Assembly (NCBI GenBank): GCA_025408425.1
Contig: JANXYX010000001.1
Span: 62,001-126,000, forward strand
Direction: 5' to 3'
Source of the DNA: Granulicella sp.
Lineage (GTDB): Bacteria > Acidobacteriota > Terriglobia > Terriglobales > Acidobacteriaceae
DNA length: 64,000 bases
The translations under genes were made by a program, and so were the position numbers. Positions 9,203-18,198 of the stretch are shown here, one piece after another; positions within the stretch are counted from its first letter, which is position 1; every line of letters begins with the position of its first letter. The notes beneath the pieces are model-generated. The model saw only the letters and a program-made list of their open reading frames with translations. It was not told where the DNA came from and did not search any database.

Positions 9203-9679
9203 TTACTCCCCCACCACGTCGTGAATCGTCATCAGCTTCAACACTTCCAGCTCCCGCTTGCCATTCGGCGTCACCACGGTCGCGATATCGCCAATCATCT
9301 TGCCCAGCAGCGCCCGGCCGATCGGAGAGGTGGTCGAAATCAACCCCTTCGATACATCCGACTCTTCACTCGTCACCAACTGGTACTGGATCTCTTCGTT
9401 CTTGCTCGAATCGAACACTGTCACCGTCGCGCCAAAGCCGACCTTGTCGTGCGGAATGTTGACCAGGTTCACCATCGCAAGCTCGCCCATCCGTTTCTTC
9501 AGCTGCCCAAGACGGGCGTTCACGAAGACCTGGCGCTGCTTCGCCATGTGATACTCGGCGTTCTCACTCAAGTCGCCCAAAGCGACAGCCTTCTTTATCT
9601 CCGCAGGAAGTTCAGTCGTCAGCTCATGTTCCAGCAGCTTGATCTCTTCCGCGAGTCTCTTCATTACATGTACGGGCAT
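9203..9679 (-). CDS. greA: Transcription elongation factor GreA (158 aa)
   Basis: GreA enters the RNA polymerase secondary channel and stimulates cleavage of backtracked RNA. The N-terminal antiparallel coiled coil is clear (EEIKLLEHELTTELPAEIKK) with the acidic-tip region GDLSENAEYHMAK. The C-terminal FKBP-like domain contains SPIGRALLGKMIGD. Starting at the ATG at 9679 gives the normal family length of about 158. The upstream extension to 9736 is low-complexity and unlike GreA. It is first in a probable two-gene operon with the CDP-alcohol phosphatidyltransferase and divergent from the receptor at 9873. Confidence 0.95.
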   Translation of the reverse strand: MPVHVMKRLAEEIKLLEHELTTELPAEIKKAVALGDLSENAEYHMAKQRQVFVNARLGQLKKRMGELAMVNLVNIPHDKVGFGATVTVFDSSKNEEIQYQLVTSEESDVSKGLISTTSPIGRALLGKMIGDIATVVTPNGKRELEVLKLMTIHDVVGE

Positions 9680-9872
9680 GGACCTTCCGGATGTCGCAGA
9701 CGCGCTCACGTCAAACTGACGCGGCTCCGCCCTCAACTCAAAGCCCGATTATACGACGCACCCCACCCACAACGCTAAATCGCCGCTCCACCAGAGGATT
9801 CACCCCCTATCTTCGCCCATGTAAACTACATCCTGCGCGACACCCGCTCAAAAACCTTCCTCCCTGCCTCTT

Positions 9873-12206
9873 ATGCCCATCGGTTTATCTTCGACGCGAT
9901 TCCTCTCGCTCATCCTGCTCGCGACCGCCTGCCCCTTGCTCGCTCAGGTAAACCGGGGCGAGCTTCGCCTCAAGGTCACCGATCCCGTCGGCCTCGGCCT
10001 CAAGGCCTCCGTCACCGTCTCCAGCGCCGCAAACCAGTACACCAACGCCCTCACCACCAGCACCGCAGGCACCGTCGAGATCAAGACTCTCGGCTACGGC
10101 ATCTATCGCGTCCACGTCGAAAAACAGGGCTTCACCCCTACCACCAGAAACGTCGAAGTCAGGTCGGCAATTCCCGTCGAGCAGTCCATCGCCCTCGCCG
10201 TCGCTCCCGTCAACACCTCGGTTGACGTAAACGACTCCACCACCCTCATCGATCCCAATGGTCCCTCCTCCATCATGCAGATCGGCGCGCAGCAGATTCA
10301 GAACCGCGTCGGCTCCCTCCCCGGCCGCTCCATCCAGGACCTCGTCAACTCCCAACCCGGCTGGCTCTACGAGGGCAACGCCGTCCTGCATCCCCGCGGC
10401 TCCGAGTACCAAACCCAGTTCGTCGTCGACGGCGTCCCCCTCACCGACAACCGCTCCCCCGGCCACGGCCCCGAGGTCGAGGCCGACGATCTCGACTCCG
10501 TCAGCATCTACACCTCCGGCTTCCCCGCCGAATACGGCCGCAAGATGGGCGGCGTCATCGAACTCAACACCCGCCGCCAGCCCAGCCCGGGCCTCCACGG
10601 ACAGCTCACCCTCGCCGGCGGCAGCTACGACACAGCCTCCTCCTACGCACGGCTCCAGCAGACATGGGCCAGGAGCACCCTCAGCGTCAGCGCCTCCGGC
10701 AGCATGTCCGCCCACTACCTCAACCCCGTCGTCCCTGAGAACTACACCAACCGCGGCACCACCGGAGACTTCTCCGCCCGCTACGAGCAGGACCTCACCG
10801 AAAACGACCGCTTCAACCTCAGCGTCCGCCACGAACTCTCCCGCTTCCAGATCCCCAACGAGCAAATCCAGCAGCAGGCAGGCCAGCTCCAAACCCGCGC
10901 CAACTTCGAGACCATCGGCACCGGCGGCTATCAGCACATCCTCTCGCCCGAAAGCCTCATCCAGCTCACCGGCATGGTCCGCGACAACGCCAACAACCTC
11001 GACTCCAACGACCGCTCCACCCCCATCCTCGCCTTCCAGCAAAACCACTTCCGCGAAGGCTACTTCAAAGCCGCTTACTCCCTCCATCGCGGTCGCCACG
11101 AGTTCAAAGCCGGTATCGAATCCGACGCCGCCTTCCTGAACGAAGACTTCCACTACCTCATCACCGACCCCACCCAGTTCGACCCCGCCACACCCCCAAC
11201 CCTCGCCTTCGCCGCCCACCGCCCCGACCTCGAGCAATCCGGCTTCGTCGAAGACCTCATCCGCCTCGGCAAATGGACCATCAGCGCCGGACTCCGCTGG
11301 GACCACTACCAGCTCCTCCTCAACCAGCACGCCCTCAGCCCCCGCCTCTCCGTCGGACGCTTCCTGCCCTCGCTCAACATGGTCCTCCACGCCTCCTTCG
11401 ATCGCGTCTACCAGACGCCTTCGTTCGAAAACATCCTCATCTCCAGCTCACCCCAGATCGAAGCGCTCAGCAACCAGTTCCTCCAACTCCCCGTCCAGCC
11501 ATCCCACGGCAACTACTACGAGGCCGGCCTCGCCAAGGCCTTCACCGACCGCCTAAGCCTCACCGCCAACCTCTACCGCCGCGACGTCCGAAACTTCGCC
11601 GACGACGACCAGCTACTCAACACCGGCGTCAGCTATCCCATCTCGTTCGACAAGTCCGTCATCTACGGCGCCGAAGCCAAACTCTCCCTCGTCCGCCTCG
11701 GCAAACTCACCGGCTTCGCCAGCTACTCCTACATGGTCGGCACAGTCTGGTTCCCCGTAACCGGAGGCCTCTTCCTCGGCGCAGACTCCACCGCCATCGC
11801 CCAGTTCACCTCCGGACACTTTCCCGCCACGCAGGACCAGCGCAACACCCTCCGCACCCGCTTCCAATACCAAATCGTCCCCCGCCTCTGGCTAGCCTCC
11901 GGCGCCACCTACGGCTCAGGACTCCCCTTCGCCTACACCGGCACCCTCGACGAAGCCCTCGCCCAGTACGGCCCCCAGATGGTCAGCCGCATCAACTTCG
12001 ACCGCGGCCGCATCCTGCCCTCCCTCGCCGTCAGCGCCTCCCTCGGCGCCGACATCTACAAAACCGCCCACACCACCACCCGCTTCCAGGCCGACGGAGA
12101 CAACCTCAACAACCGCCTCAACGTCATCGACTTCGGCGGTCTCTTCTCCGGAAACGCCATCGCCCCCAACCGCAGCTTCGCCCTCCGCCTCAACACCACC
12201 TTCTAA
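9873..12206 (+). CDS. TonB-dependent receptor with N-terminal carboxypeptidase-regulatory-like domain (777 aa)
   Basis: This is an outer-membrane beta-barrel receptor shorter than the other three in the window. It has a signal peptide ending near PLLAQ, a carboxypeptidase-regulatory-like module (LRLKVTDPVGLGLKASVTV), a plug (RSIQDLVNSQPGWLYEGN, then SGFPAEYGRKMGGVIELNT), and a barrel ending in NRSFALRLNTTF with a terminal Phe. The ligand is unknown. Codons are overwhelmingly C-ending, which generates long open frames on the other strand that are not genes. It is followed by an AACCCTCC microrepeat and a large repeat block rather than a recognisable terminator. Confidence 0.9.
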   Translation: MPIGLSSTRFLSLILLATACPLLAQVNRGELRLKVTDPVGLGLKASVTVSSAANQYTNALTTSTAGTVEIKTLGYGIYRVHVEKQGFTPTTRNVEVRSAIPVEQSIALAVAPVNTSVDVNDSTTLIDPNGPSSIMQIGAQQIQNRVGSLPGRSIQDLVNSQPGWLYEGNAVLHPRGSEYQTQFVVDGVPLTDNRSPGHGPEVEADDLDSVSIYTSGFPAEYGRKMGGVIELNTRRQPSPGLHGQLTLAGGSYDTASSYARLQQTWARSTLSVSASGSMSAHYLNPVVPENYTNRGTTGDFSARYEQDLTENDRFNLSVRHELSRFQIPNEQIQQQAGQLQTRANFETIGTGGYQHILSPESLIQLTGMVRDNANNLDSNDRSTPILAFQQNHFREGYFKAAYSLHRGRHEFKAGIESDAAFLNEDFHYLITDPTQFDPATPPTLAFAAHRPDLEQSGFVEDLIRLGKWTISAGLRWDHYQLLLNQHALSPRLSVGRFLPSLNMVLHASFDRVYQTPSFENILISSSPQIEALSNQFLQLPVQPSHGNYYEAGLAKAFTDRLSLTANLYRRDVRNFADDDQLLNTGVSYPISFDKSVIYGAEAKLSLVRLGKLTGFASYSYMVGTVWFPVTGGLFLGADSTAIAQFTSGHFPATQDQRNTLRTRFQYQIVPRLWLASGATYGSGLPFAYTGTLDEALAQYGPQMVSRINFDRGRILPSLAVSASLGADIYKTAHTTTRFQADGDNLNNRLNVIDFGGLFSGNAIAPNRSFALRLNTTF

Positions 12207-12532
12207 CCCCCAACCCTCCAACCCTCCAACCCTCCAAAGAAATTGTCATCCTGAGCGTAGGTGCTCACAGCCTCACCGTGAGCACCGCAGTCGAAGGACC
12301 TGCGGTTGCATTTGCATTTGTCGTTGCATTTGCATTTGTCGTTGCAGTTGCATTTGTTGTTGCTTTTTGCTTTTGCTTTTGTTGTTGCTTTTGCTCTTGC
12401 CGCTGCCTGTTTTTTAGTTGTCATCCTTCGCGAAGCGGAGGATCTGCTTCTGCTTTTGCATTTGTCGTTGCTTTTGCATTTGCTGTTACCAATCTACCCA
12501 CCCCACCACCCACAGGACTATAACTTCACACC
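12207..12532 (+). repeat. Intergenic block of REP-like palindromes and NTTGCN hexanucleotide tracts
   Basis: There is no gene in this 326-base stretch. It starts with three copies of AACCCTCC (about 12213-12236). A GTCATCCTGAGCG element follows with an inner hairpin, GGTGCTCAC (12260-12268) and GTGAGCACC (12278-12286). About 115 bases of degenerate hexamers of the form NTTGCN/NTTTGN run to about 12410. A second REP-like palindrome (CCTTCGCGAAGCGGAGG, about 12424-12440) and another short hexamer tract end the block. The same two components recur at 24729-25025. Confidence 0.8.
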
Positions 12533-13078
12533 ATGACCACCGCTCACGAACACCTCACTGACCTCCACTCCTCCGACCACGACCGTCAGAACAAGGCCTT
12601 CCACTTCTTCACCCAGCCCACCCCCCAGCCCGTCGACTGGGCCTACCAGGTCTGGGACGACCTCCGCGCCACCCTCAAAACCGGCGACAACCGCCAACGA
12701 GCCATCGCCGCCCAGGCACTCTGCGCCCTCGCCGCCAGCGACCCCGAGAACCGCATGGGCAAAGACCTCGGCGCCCTCCTCGCCGTTACCAAAGACGAGC
12801 GCTTCGTCACCGCCCGCCACTGCATGCAGTCCCTCTGGAAGGTCGGCGTCGCCGGCGAATCCCAACGCAAAGCCCTCGTCACCGGCCTCATCCAACGCTT
12901 CAAGGAGTGCGCCTCCGAAAAGAACTGCACCCTCATCCGCTTCGACATCCTGGAGTGCCTCCGCCACATCTACGACGTCACACCCGACGAAAACCTCCGC
13001 ACCACCGCCACCCAACTCATAGCCCTCGAACCCGACCGCAAATACCAAAAAAAATACACCACCCTCTGGCGCAAATAA
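12533..13078 (+). CDS. Hypothetical all-helical protein, possibly HEAT-like (181 aa)
   Basis: I do not recognise a named family. The protein is cytoplasmic, with no signal or membrane segment, and mostly helical. Segments such as NRQRAIAAQALCALAASDP and ERFVTARHCMQSLWKVG resemble consecutive HEAT/ARM-type helix pairs, and the end is basic (KYQKKYTTLWRK). It starts with MTTAHEHLTDLHSSDHDRQN. It follows the repeat block on the plus strand and appears monocistronic. A scaffold or protein-binding role would fit helical repeats, but that is inference only. Confidence 0.7.
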   Translation: MTTAHEHLTDLHSSDHDRQNKAFHFFTQPTPQPVDWAYQVWDDLRATLKTGDNRQRAIAAQALCALAASDPENRMGKDLGALLAVTKDERFVTARHCMQSLWKVGVAGESQRKALVTGLIQRFKECASEKNCTLIRFDILECLRHIYDVTPDENLRTTATQLIALEPDRKYQKKYTTLWRK

Positions 13079-13249
13079 TCCCCCCACCCCAACCCAGGCA
13101 CCCCATGATCAACACAAGCAAAGCGCGCGTTCATCGTCGGGTTACTCACTACGGAGCATTCCCCGCTCGACGAAGGATCAAGTGAATCCCTGACCAAGGT
13201 GGCACGTTCAGTTGACGGTGAGGCTTGAAACGTATCTGACCCACACAAT

Positions 13250-13879
13250 TCAAAATTTTTCTAAGAGAGAATTGATCTCAGATTCAGCGAATATTTGGCA
13301 GTCTGAATAGAGCTTCTTTAGCACATCGGGAAGCACAATCAGTAAAGCCGCAGTAGCCGCTTCAAAGTTGGGAAATTCTCGTCTGAACTTATGGATCTTT
13401 TCTAGATTCTCAGAAAGCCGCTGCTTTCGCTCACTCTCGTCTCCCCAAACAGTCACCCAATAACGACAAGTAGCGCAGGACTCAGGACAACGACTTCCAT
13501 CATGCGATAGAAATGATGCCCACCCGCAATCCGCAAGGATGAGCGTCTTTCGACCATCATCCCGCCGCTTTTCGCTATTACATTTTCTGCATGACACAAG
13601 AACATTTCCCGGAATATGCAAGCCAGCACGATACTGATTCATCCCATCTAGATGCTCAATGACTGAACCCGTATCTTTCAAGCTCCGATCGCAGTAAGGG
13701 CAACGATTGCCGAATCGAAGTCGAACGAGTTCCCCATACACTTCTCCATCAACTCTCATTCCCCACTCGCGAGAGATTTTCCTGCTCAATTCGTGGAGGA
13801 ACATACTGACCATCTTATTTGCGACATCAGACTTAGCTCGCCTCGTCGCTGAACGTAGTTGGGCGGTGGCGTCTTTCAA
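13250..13879 (-). CDS. HNH endonuclease domain protein (209 aa)
   Basis: This is a probable metal-dependent DNA nuclease of the HNH type. The core has a CPYC knuckle (about 60-63), the catalytic-type His in VIEHLDGMNQ (His about 76), an Asn in HIPGNVLVSC (about 92) and a second knuckle CRKCNSEKRR (about 97-100). A further Cys cluster CPESCATC near 133-140 may bind zinc. The gene begins with TTG inside the stop of the XRE gene (overlap TTGA, 13876-13879), so translation is probably coupled. Paired with a short autoregulated HTH protein it resembles the controller-plus-nuclease half of a restriction system, although no methyltransferase is nearby. Codon use is less GC-biased than in surrounding genes, which suggests transfer. 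Confidence 0.8.
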   Translation of the reverse strand: MKDATAQLRSATRRAKSDVANKMVSMFLHELSRKISREWGMRVDGEVYGELVRLRFGNRCPYCDRSLKDTGSVIEHLDGMNQYRAGLHIPGNVLVSCRKCNSEKRRDDGRKTLILADCGWASFLSHDGSRCPESCATCRYWVTVWGDESERKQRLSENLEKIHKFRREFPNFEAATAALLIVLPDVLKKLYSDCQIFAESEINSLLEKF

Positions 13880-14121
13880 GACTCACCGCCAAGTAGCCAA
13901 TCAACCTCAACTCCCAGAGCCTGTGCGAGCGCCTTGACTTCGTAATCTAATACGCGTCGGTGATTTCTCTCGATCTTTGCAATCGCGGCGCGATCAAGTT
14001 GGACTCCTATTCGGGCGAGTCTCCCCGAGAGAGCGTCTTGTGTAAGCGGCGGTTGCGCCAATTCGCGTCCTTCAGCCACACGCCGGCCGATTATGTTCTT
14101 CTCACAAGAGCCCTTGATCAC
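13876..14121 (-). CDS. XRE-family helix-turn-helix regulator (81 aa)
   Basis: This is a small Cro/C1-type DNA-binding protein. The HTH is read as PLTQDALSGRLARIGVQLDR plus the recognition helix region AAIAKIERNHRRV, followed by LDYEVKALAQALGVEVDWLLGG, the usual end of XRE domains. It overlaps the HNH nuclease gene by four bases. A perfect 7-bp inverted repeat lies 33-49 bases upstream of the start and is a likely autoregulatory operator. Size, order and overlap mirror the controller (C) proteins that time restriction endonuclease expression. No antitoxin-specific motif is seen. Confidence 0.85.
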   Translation of the reverse strand: MIKGSCEKNIIGRRVAEGRELAQPPLTQDALSGRLARIGVQLDRAAIAKIERNHRRVLDYEVKALAQALGVEVDWLLGGES

Positions 14122-14621
14122 AAAAAGAGACTACTCGCGGAATAATCGCAGAATGTTCTACTCTAGAACACTCTGACGGAATTGCAGGGAGCCCATCCTA
14201 TAACCTTTTTTGCGGGGGCTTAAGCCACACCCCAAAAGCCAAACCCAAGCCGTGTCCTACCGAATGCCGGAACACAGGCCCAGCCGAAACTCCTCATCTA
14301 TCGCCTCGGCATTTTCTTTTCGCATTTTCCCCAGCAAATCCGCATGTCAAGCCCCAAAACCACCTATCCCCAACAAAACAAACCACATCCCCACTGCCGA
14401 TTAGTTCTCCCCAATCCCATAAAATAGAACTAGAAGCAAAGAAGAAGCCCACCAAGCCTATCTCCTTTGTTTCCAATACTTTGCACCTAAAGTCTTCATT
14501 CCAAACACTTTAGCCGGACAGGTCCGAACCTAAAGCGTTTCGAATCAAGACTTTGCACTAATAACGCCGGGGTAGGGGATACCCCGTAAAATGATCTGAA
14601 CGATCGAAAGGAGCCAACAGC
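14122..14621. other. 500-base non-coding stretch with an operator and two repeat families
   Basis: I see no gene here. It holds the XRE operator (14154-14170), a copy of the GCATGTCAAGCCCC element (14342-14355) followed 73 bases later by CCATAAAATAGAACTAGA, a second shared block with CTATCTCC...ACTTTGCAC (about 14458-14486), and the palindrome GGGGATACCCC (14575-14585) just before mltG. All but the operator recur elsewhere in the window. The segment 14171-14340 shows nothing I can interpret. Confidence 0.6.
14154..14170. promoter_or_regulatory. Palindromic operator upstream of the XRE-HNH operon
   Basis: TGTTCTA (14154-14160) and TAGAACA (14164-14170) form a perfect inverted repeat around CTC. 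It is centred about 41 bases upstream of the XRE start codon, a typical place for binding by a Cro-like dimer. Autoregulation is inferred. Confidence 0.55.
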
Positions 14622-14624
14622 TTG
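14606..14624 (+). promoter_or_regulatory. Ribosome-binding site fixing the TTG start of mltG
   Basis: GAAAGGAG at 14606-14613 is followed eight bases later by TTG (14622-14624), after which the frame reads KFLATLLLLAVL, a membrane anchor. No in-frame ATG nearby gives a better start, so TTG initiation is likely. Confidence 0.75.
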
Positions 14625-15611
14625 AAGTTTCTAGCCACCCTCCTGCTGCTGGCCGTCCTTATAGCCGCCGCAGCCGCAGCCCTCATCTACCTCCCCTACG
14701 GCCCCACCACCGAAACCTTCGTCGACATCGCCCCCGGAACCGGCACCCAGGCCATCGCCGCCCAGCTCGAACAAGCCGGTGTCATCCGCACCCAGTACGC
14801 CTTCGACCTCCTTCGCGCCATCAAGGGCCGCACCCTCAAGGCCGGCGAGTACCGCTTCGACCACGCCGTCCCCATGACCGAGGTCTACGCCCGGCTCGTC
14901 CGCGGCGACGTCTACACCCGCGCCCTCACCATCCCCGAAGGCTTCAACATCTTCGACATCGCCCAGGCCGTCGAAGCCGCCGGACTAGGTTCGCGCAGCA
15001 CCTTCCTCGCCGCCGCCCGCCAGTACACCGAACTGATCGCCCCGTGGCACCAGCCCGGCGACCCCCAGCCCCAATCCCTCGAAGGCTACCTGTTTCCAGA
15101 CACTTACCACTTCTCCCGCCACACCACCCCGCTCCAGATGCTCACCGCCATGGTTCGCCGCTTCCGCCAGGCCAGCACCCAGCTAGGCCTCACCACCGAC
15201 CCCGCCCGCACCGTCATCATGGCCTCCCTCGTCGAGAAAGAGGTTAGTCAGGATGCCGAGCGACTCCTCGTCGCCGGAGTCTTCGTCAACCGCCTTGCCC
15301 AGCGCATGCCCCTCGCGACCGATCCCACTGTGATCTACGCCGCACTCCTCGAGAACCGCTGGCGCGGAACCATCTACGCCTCCGATCTCCAGTCCCCATC
15401 CCCCTACAACACCTACAGACACCCTGGCCTCCCCCCCGGCCCCATCTGCAACCCCGGCATGGCCGCCCTGCGCGCCGCCATCAGCCCCGCAAAGACCGAT
15501 TACCTTTATTTTGTAAGCGATGCAGCCGGTCACAGCCGATTCTCATCCAATCTCAAGGAGCACGCCCAGCAGGTACAGACCTACCGCCAGTCCCAGAAAC
15601 AGGGCCGCTAA
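14622..15611 (+). CDS. mltG: Endolytic murein transglycosylase MltG/YceG (329 aa)
   Basis: This inner-membrane lytic transglycosylase cuts nascent glycan strands and helps terminate peptidoglycan polymerisation. One N-terminal membrane helix (about 2-24) anchors a periplasmic domain. The catalytic region ASLVEKE is at about 201-207 with the active Glu about 205. The conserved loops LATDPTVIY and SPYNTYRHPGLPPGPICNPG and the final YLYFVSDAAGHSRFS motif are all present. Length matches the family. Translation starts from TTG with a strong Shine-Dalgarno site. The gene is followed by a lipoprotein gene about 170 bases downstream. Confidence 0.95.
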   Translation: MKFLATLLLLAVLIAAAAAALIYLPYGPTTETFVDIAPGTGTQAIAAQLEQAGVIRTQYAFDLLRAIKGRTLKAGEYRFDHAVPMTEVYARLVRGDVYTRALTIPEGFNIFDIAQAVEAAGLGSRSTFLAAARQYTELIAPWHQPGDPQPQSLEGYLFPDTYHFSRHTTPLQMLTAMVRRFRQASTQLGLTTDPARTVIMASLVEKEVSQDAERLLVAGVFVNRLAQRMPLATDPTVIYAALLENRWRGTIYASDLQSPSPYNTYRHPGLPPGPICNPGMAALRAAISPAKTDYLYFVSDAAGHSRFSSNLKEHAQQVQTYRQSQKQGR

Positions 15612-15780
15612 ACGCTACAACAACCTGAATCCAGAAACATTACCCGGTCCCCAGCCGTATACCCCCTAGCAACTCTTCGAAGCGAACCACCGGCCCGAAT
15701 CATCTATATAGACAAAGGGAAAAAAGTCTCGATCCAGTAGCATCCAGTTTCTGCTGCTGGCTGCAAGGGGACAGATATAC

Positions 15781-16683
15781 TTGAATTTCGTGCCAATGAG
15801 GATAAGACAAGCGTTTGCGGCGGTTTTGATCGGTATGGCCCCGACGCTGACGGGCTGTCTTTCGCACACGCGCGCCGTCCCAAAAACCCACGCCCCCGCC
15901 ATCGTCCTCGACGCCACCCTCGACCAGCTCACCAACCAGGTCAACTACCGCTACGAGGCCATCCAATCCATGAACGCCTCCGTCGAAATCGTCGCCACCA
16001 CTGGCGGTGGTCTCGTCGGCCTGGAGAAGGACTCCCTCAGCTTCGGCGGCTACATCTTCGTCCGCAAGCCTGAAGATCTCCGCGTCATCCTTCGCGTCCC
16101 CCTCCTCGGCTCCCAGGCCCTCGACATGGTCAGCGACGGAAAATCCTGGAAGCTATGGATCCCGCCCCGGAACCGCGCCATCGAAGGCACCAGCGAGATC
16201 ACAAAGCCCTCGAAGAACGGGCTCGAAAACCTGCGCCCTGCAGTCTTCCTCGACTCACTGCTTATCCATGGCCTCGCCCCCGACCAGATCATCTCCCTCA
16301 CCTCAGACGTCCGCATCATCGACAACTCCCGCAAGAACAAGAAAGACCTCGTTCAGGAGCAGGACTACGACCTCGAAATGCTCTCCCAGCCCCAGGGACA
16401 GATCGCCCGCACCATCCGCGTCATCCATATCAGCCGCGAAAACCTCCTGCCCTACCAGCAGGACATCTACGACCCCGCCGGCAACGTCGTCACCAAGGCC
16501 TTCTACAGCAACTATCAGACGTTCGGCGACATCCCTTTTCCCACCAAAATCGTCATCAAGCGTCCGCTCGACCAGTACAGCCTCACCCTCACCATCACCA
16601 AGATCAGCTTCAATCAGAAGATGGAAAACGACCAGTTCGACCTAAAGATCCCGAACTCGGTTCCCATCCAGGAAATGAACTAG
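15781..16683 (+). CDS. LolA-like outer-membrane lipoprotein, DUF4292-type (300 aa)
   Basis: This is a predicted lipoprotein. A basic n-region and hydrophobic stretch end in the lipobox LTGC near residue 26. The mature part begins with a run like the LolA/DUF4292 fold (LDQLTNQVNYRYEAIQSMNA) and contains paired beta-strands such as FVRKPEDLRVILRVP and SDGKSWKLWIP. It may handle lipid or lipoprotein intermediates in the periplasm, but no partner is visible. The start is uncertain. The TTG at 15781 has AAGGGG about ten bases upstream; the ATG at 15796 gives a shorter n-region without a ribosome site. Confidence 0.75.
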   Translation: MNFVPMRIRQAFAAVLIGMAPTLTGCLSHTRAVPKTHAPAIVLDATLDQLTNQVNYRYEAIQSMNASVEIVATTGGGLVGLEKDSLSFGGYIFVRKPEDLRVILRVPLLGSQALDMVSDGKSWKLWIPPRNRAIEGTSEITKPSKNGLENLRPAVFLDSLLIHGLAPDQIISLTSDVRIIDNSRKNKKDLVQEQDYDLEMLSQPQGQIARTIRVIHISRENLLPYQQDIYDPAGNVVTKAFYSNYQTFGDIPFPTKIVIKRPLDQYSLTLTITKISFNQKMENDQFDLKIPNSVPIQEMN

Positions 16684-16737
16684 CGCGGTCACCCGAGCCG
16701 TCGCAGTCGCCTGCTCCCAGGCAATCTCCCCACGCCA

Positions 16738-17814
16738 TCACTGCGTCAGCGAAGCCAGCCCCGTCCGCCGAGCGTGTTCCCCAATCGCCGCATTGATCTC
16801 CAGCGCCAGCGCCAGTGCTGCCCGCCCAGCGTCACCAGAGACCACCGGCGTCTCCCGCGTCCGCACCGCCCGCAGGAACGACTCAATCTCCAGTCGCAGC
16901 GGCTCCCCCGGCTCCACCGCCACCTTCTTCAGCGACAACCCCGCCGTAGGATGTTGCCCCGCCTGCTGCACCATCGCCGCCATCGCCACCAGTTGAGCCA
17001 TATCCAGCCCCGCCGCTGCCGTCACGTCGATCATCAGCAGATCCTGTCGAGCGAAGTCCAACGACAGGTACTGGTGCGGCTGAAAGAATCGCAGCTTCCG
17101 CACCCGCTCCGTACTGACGCGGCTGGCCGTAAAGTTCGCAATGCAGCCGTTCTCAAACTCCAGCCGAACATTCGCGATATCCACCTTGCGCGACAGCACC
17201 GGCAGCCCCACCGCGCGAACCTCTCGCACCGGCGACTCCACCAGACTCAGCACAATATCCAGATCGTGGATCATCAGATCCAGCACCACGTCCACATCCA
17301 GCGAGCGCGGCGTAAACACGCTCAAACGATGCGACTCAAAGAACATCGGCCGGTTCAGATGCTTCCGTGCCGCAGTCACCGCCGGATTGAACCGCTCCAG
17401 ATGCCCTGTCTGCACAATCCGCCCATGCTCCCTGCTAAGCTCCAGAATCCGGTCCGCATCGGCCACACTCGCCGCCAGCGGCTTCTCAATCAGCAGGTCC
17501 ACCCCGGCCACCAGCAACTCCTCAGCCGCCGCCCGATGATGCACCGTCGGAACGCACACGGAAGCAGCATCCAGCCGACCAACCGCTGCCAGCAGCCCGC
17601 CGATCGTGTCAAAGCCCGGCACGCCAAACTTCGCCGCAGCCTCCGCAGCCACTGTAGCGTTGGAGTCCACCACCCCCACCAGCTCAACCGGAAACCCAGC
17701 CTGCTGCAACTCCTGATACACGCGCAGGTGGTTCCGCCCAAACGCGCCCGCGCCCACCACCGCGACCCGCAAAGGTCCCGGCGTTGCTTCTAAATTGGAC
17801 GTGGAGTAGGGCAC
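16738..17814 (-). CDS. Gfo/Idh/MocA-family NAD(P)-dependent oxidoreductase (358 aa)
   Basis: This cytoplasmic dehydrogenase has an N-terminal Rossmann domain (VAVVGAGAFGRNHLRVY), the family EKP motif (LLIEKPLAASVADAD) near residue 117 and the C-terminal alpha/beta dimerisation domain. The catalytic-region His pair in LMIHDLDIVLSL is present. It probably oxidises or reduces a sugar or nucleotide sugar; in some relatives this serves UDP-sugar synthesis for envelope polysaccharides. The start is GTG at 17814, sharing its first G with the TAG stop of the upstream 70-residue gene, so translation is likely coupled. Confidence 0.9.
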   Translation of the reverse strand: MPYSTSNLEATPGPLRVAVVGAGAFGRNHLRVYQELQQAGFPVELVGVVDSNATVAAEAAAKFGVPGFDTIGGLLAAVGRLDAASVCVPTVHHRAAAEELLVAGVDLLIEKPLAASVADADRILELSREHGRIVQTGHLERFNPAVTAARKHLNRPMFFESHRLSVFTPRSLDVDVVLDLMIHDLDIVLSLVESPVREVRAVGLPVLSRKVDIANVRLEFENGCIANFTASRVSTERVRKLRFFQPHQYLSLDFARQDLLMIDVTAAAGLDMAQLVAMAAMVQQAGQHPTAGLSLKKVAVEPGEPLRLEIESFLRAVRTRETPVVSGDAGRAALALALEINAAIGEHARRTGLASLTQ

Positions 17815-18026
17815 TACTTCGTCGAGACCGGAGCCTCAACGGCCTGACGGCACCGCGCATACAGCTCCAGCAGTTGCGTTACCAGGTCCTCGGGCTTCGT
17901 GGTGGGCGTCACACCAAACCCCGTCGTCGAGCCGGCAGCCTTCGTAACATTCGACTGGGATGCAACAAACTTCAGCAGATCGAGCGCGATGTCTTCCGTG
18001 CGCCGCGCAGTTGCGTTCAATTCCAT
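17814..18026 (-). CDS. Small conserved-looking hypothetical protein (70 aa)
   Basis: I do not recognise the family. From the ATG at 18026 the protein reads MELNATARRTEDIALDLLKF and continues into a second helix (EDLVTQLLELYARCRQAVEA), with no signal or membrane segment. An upstream in-frame start at 18077 is possible but the extra residues look random. Its TAG stop overlaps the GTG of the oxidoreductase gene by one base, so the two form a tight operon. The coupling argues that this short frame is real. A helical dimer or partner role is only a guess. Confidence 0.65.
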   Translation of the reverse strand: MELNATARRTEDIALDLLKFVASQSNVTKAAGSTTGFGVTPTTKPEDLVTQLLELYARCRQAVEAPVSTK

Positions 18027-18198
18027 TGGGTTACTTCCTCTCATTCCTCGTAGCCTCGATGTTAATGGCCGCCCCACCCCGCACGCAAATCACCCACCAC
18101 TGGACAATAGTCCGAGTTGTGAAATTATCTGGCCAAAGTTCTATAACGGCAGCATTCCAGCAGCCGTCCGAATCCCCCACCATCATGCAGAAAAAGCT

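Noticed and set aside
9885..11390. 501-codon minus-strand open frame opposite the 9873-12206 receptor
   Set aside because: Composition is Gly/Glu/Val-rich without motifs, mirroring C-ending codons of the receptor on the other strand.
12203..12424. Lys/Ala/Cys-rich minus-strand open frame over the hexamer tract
   Set aside because: It is simply the translation of the NTTGCN repeat.
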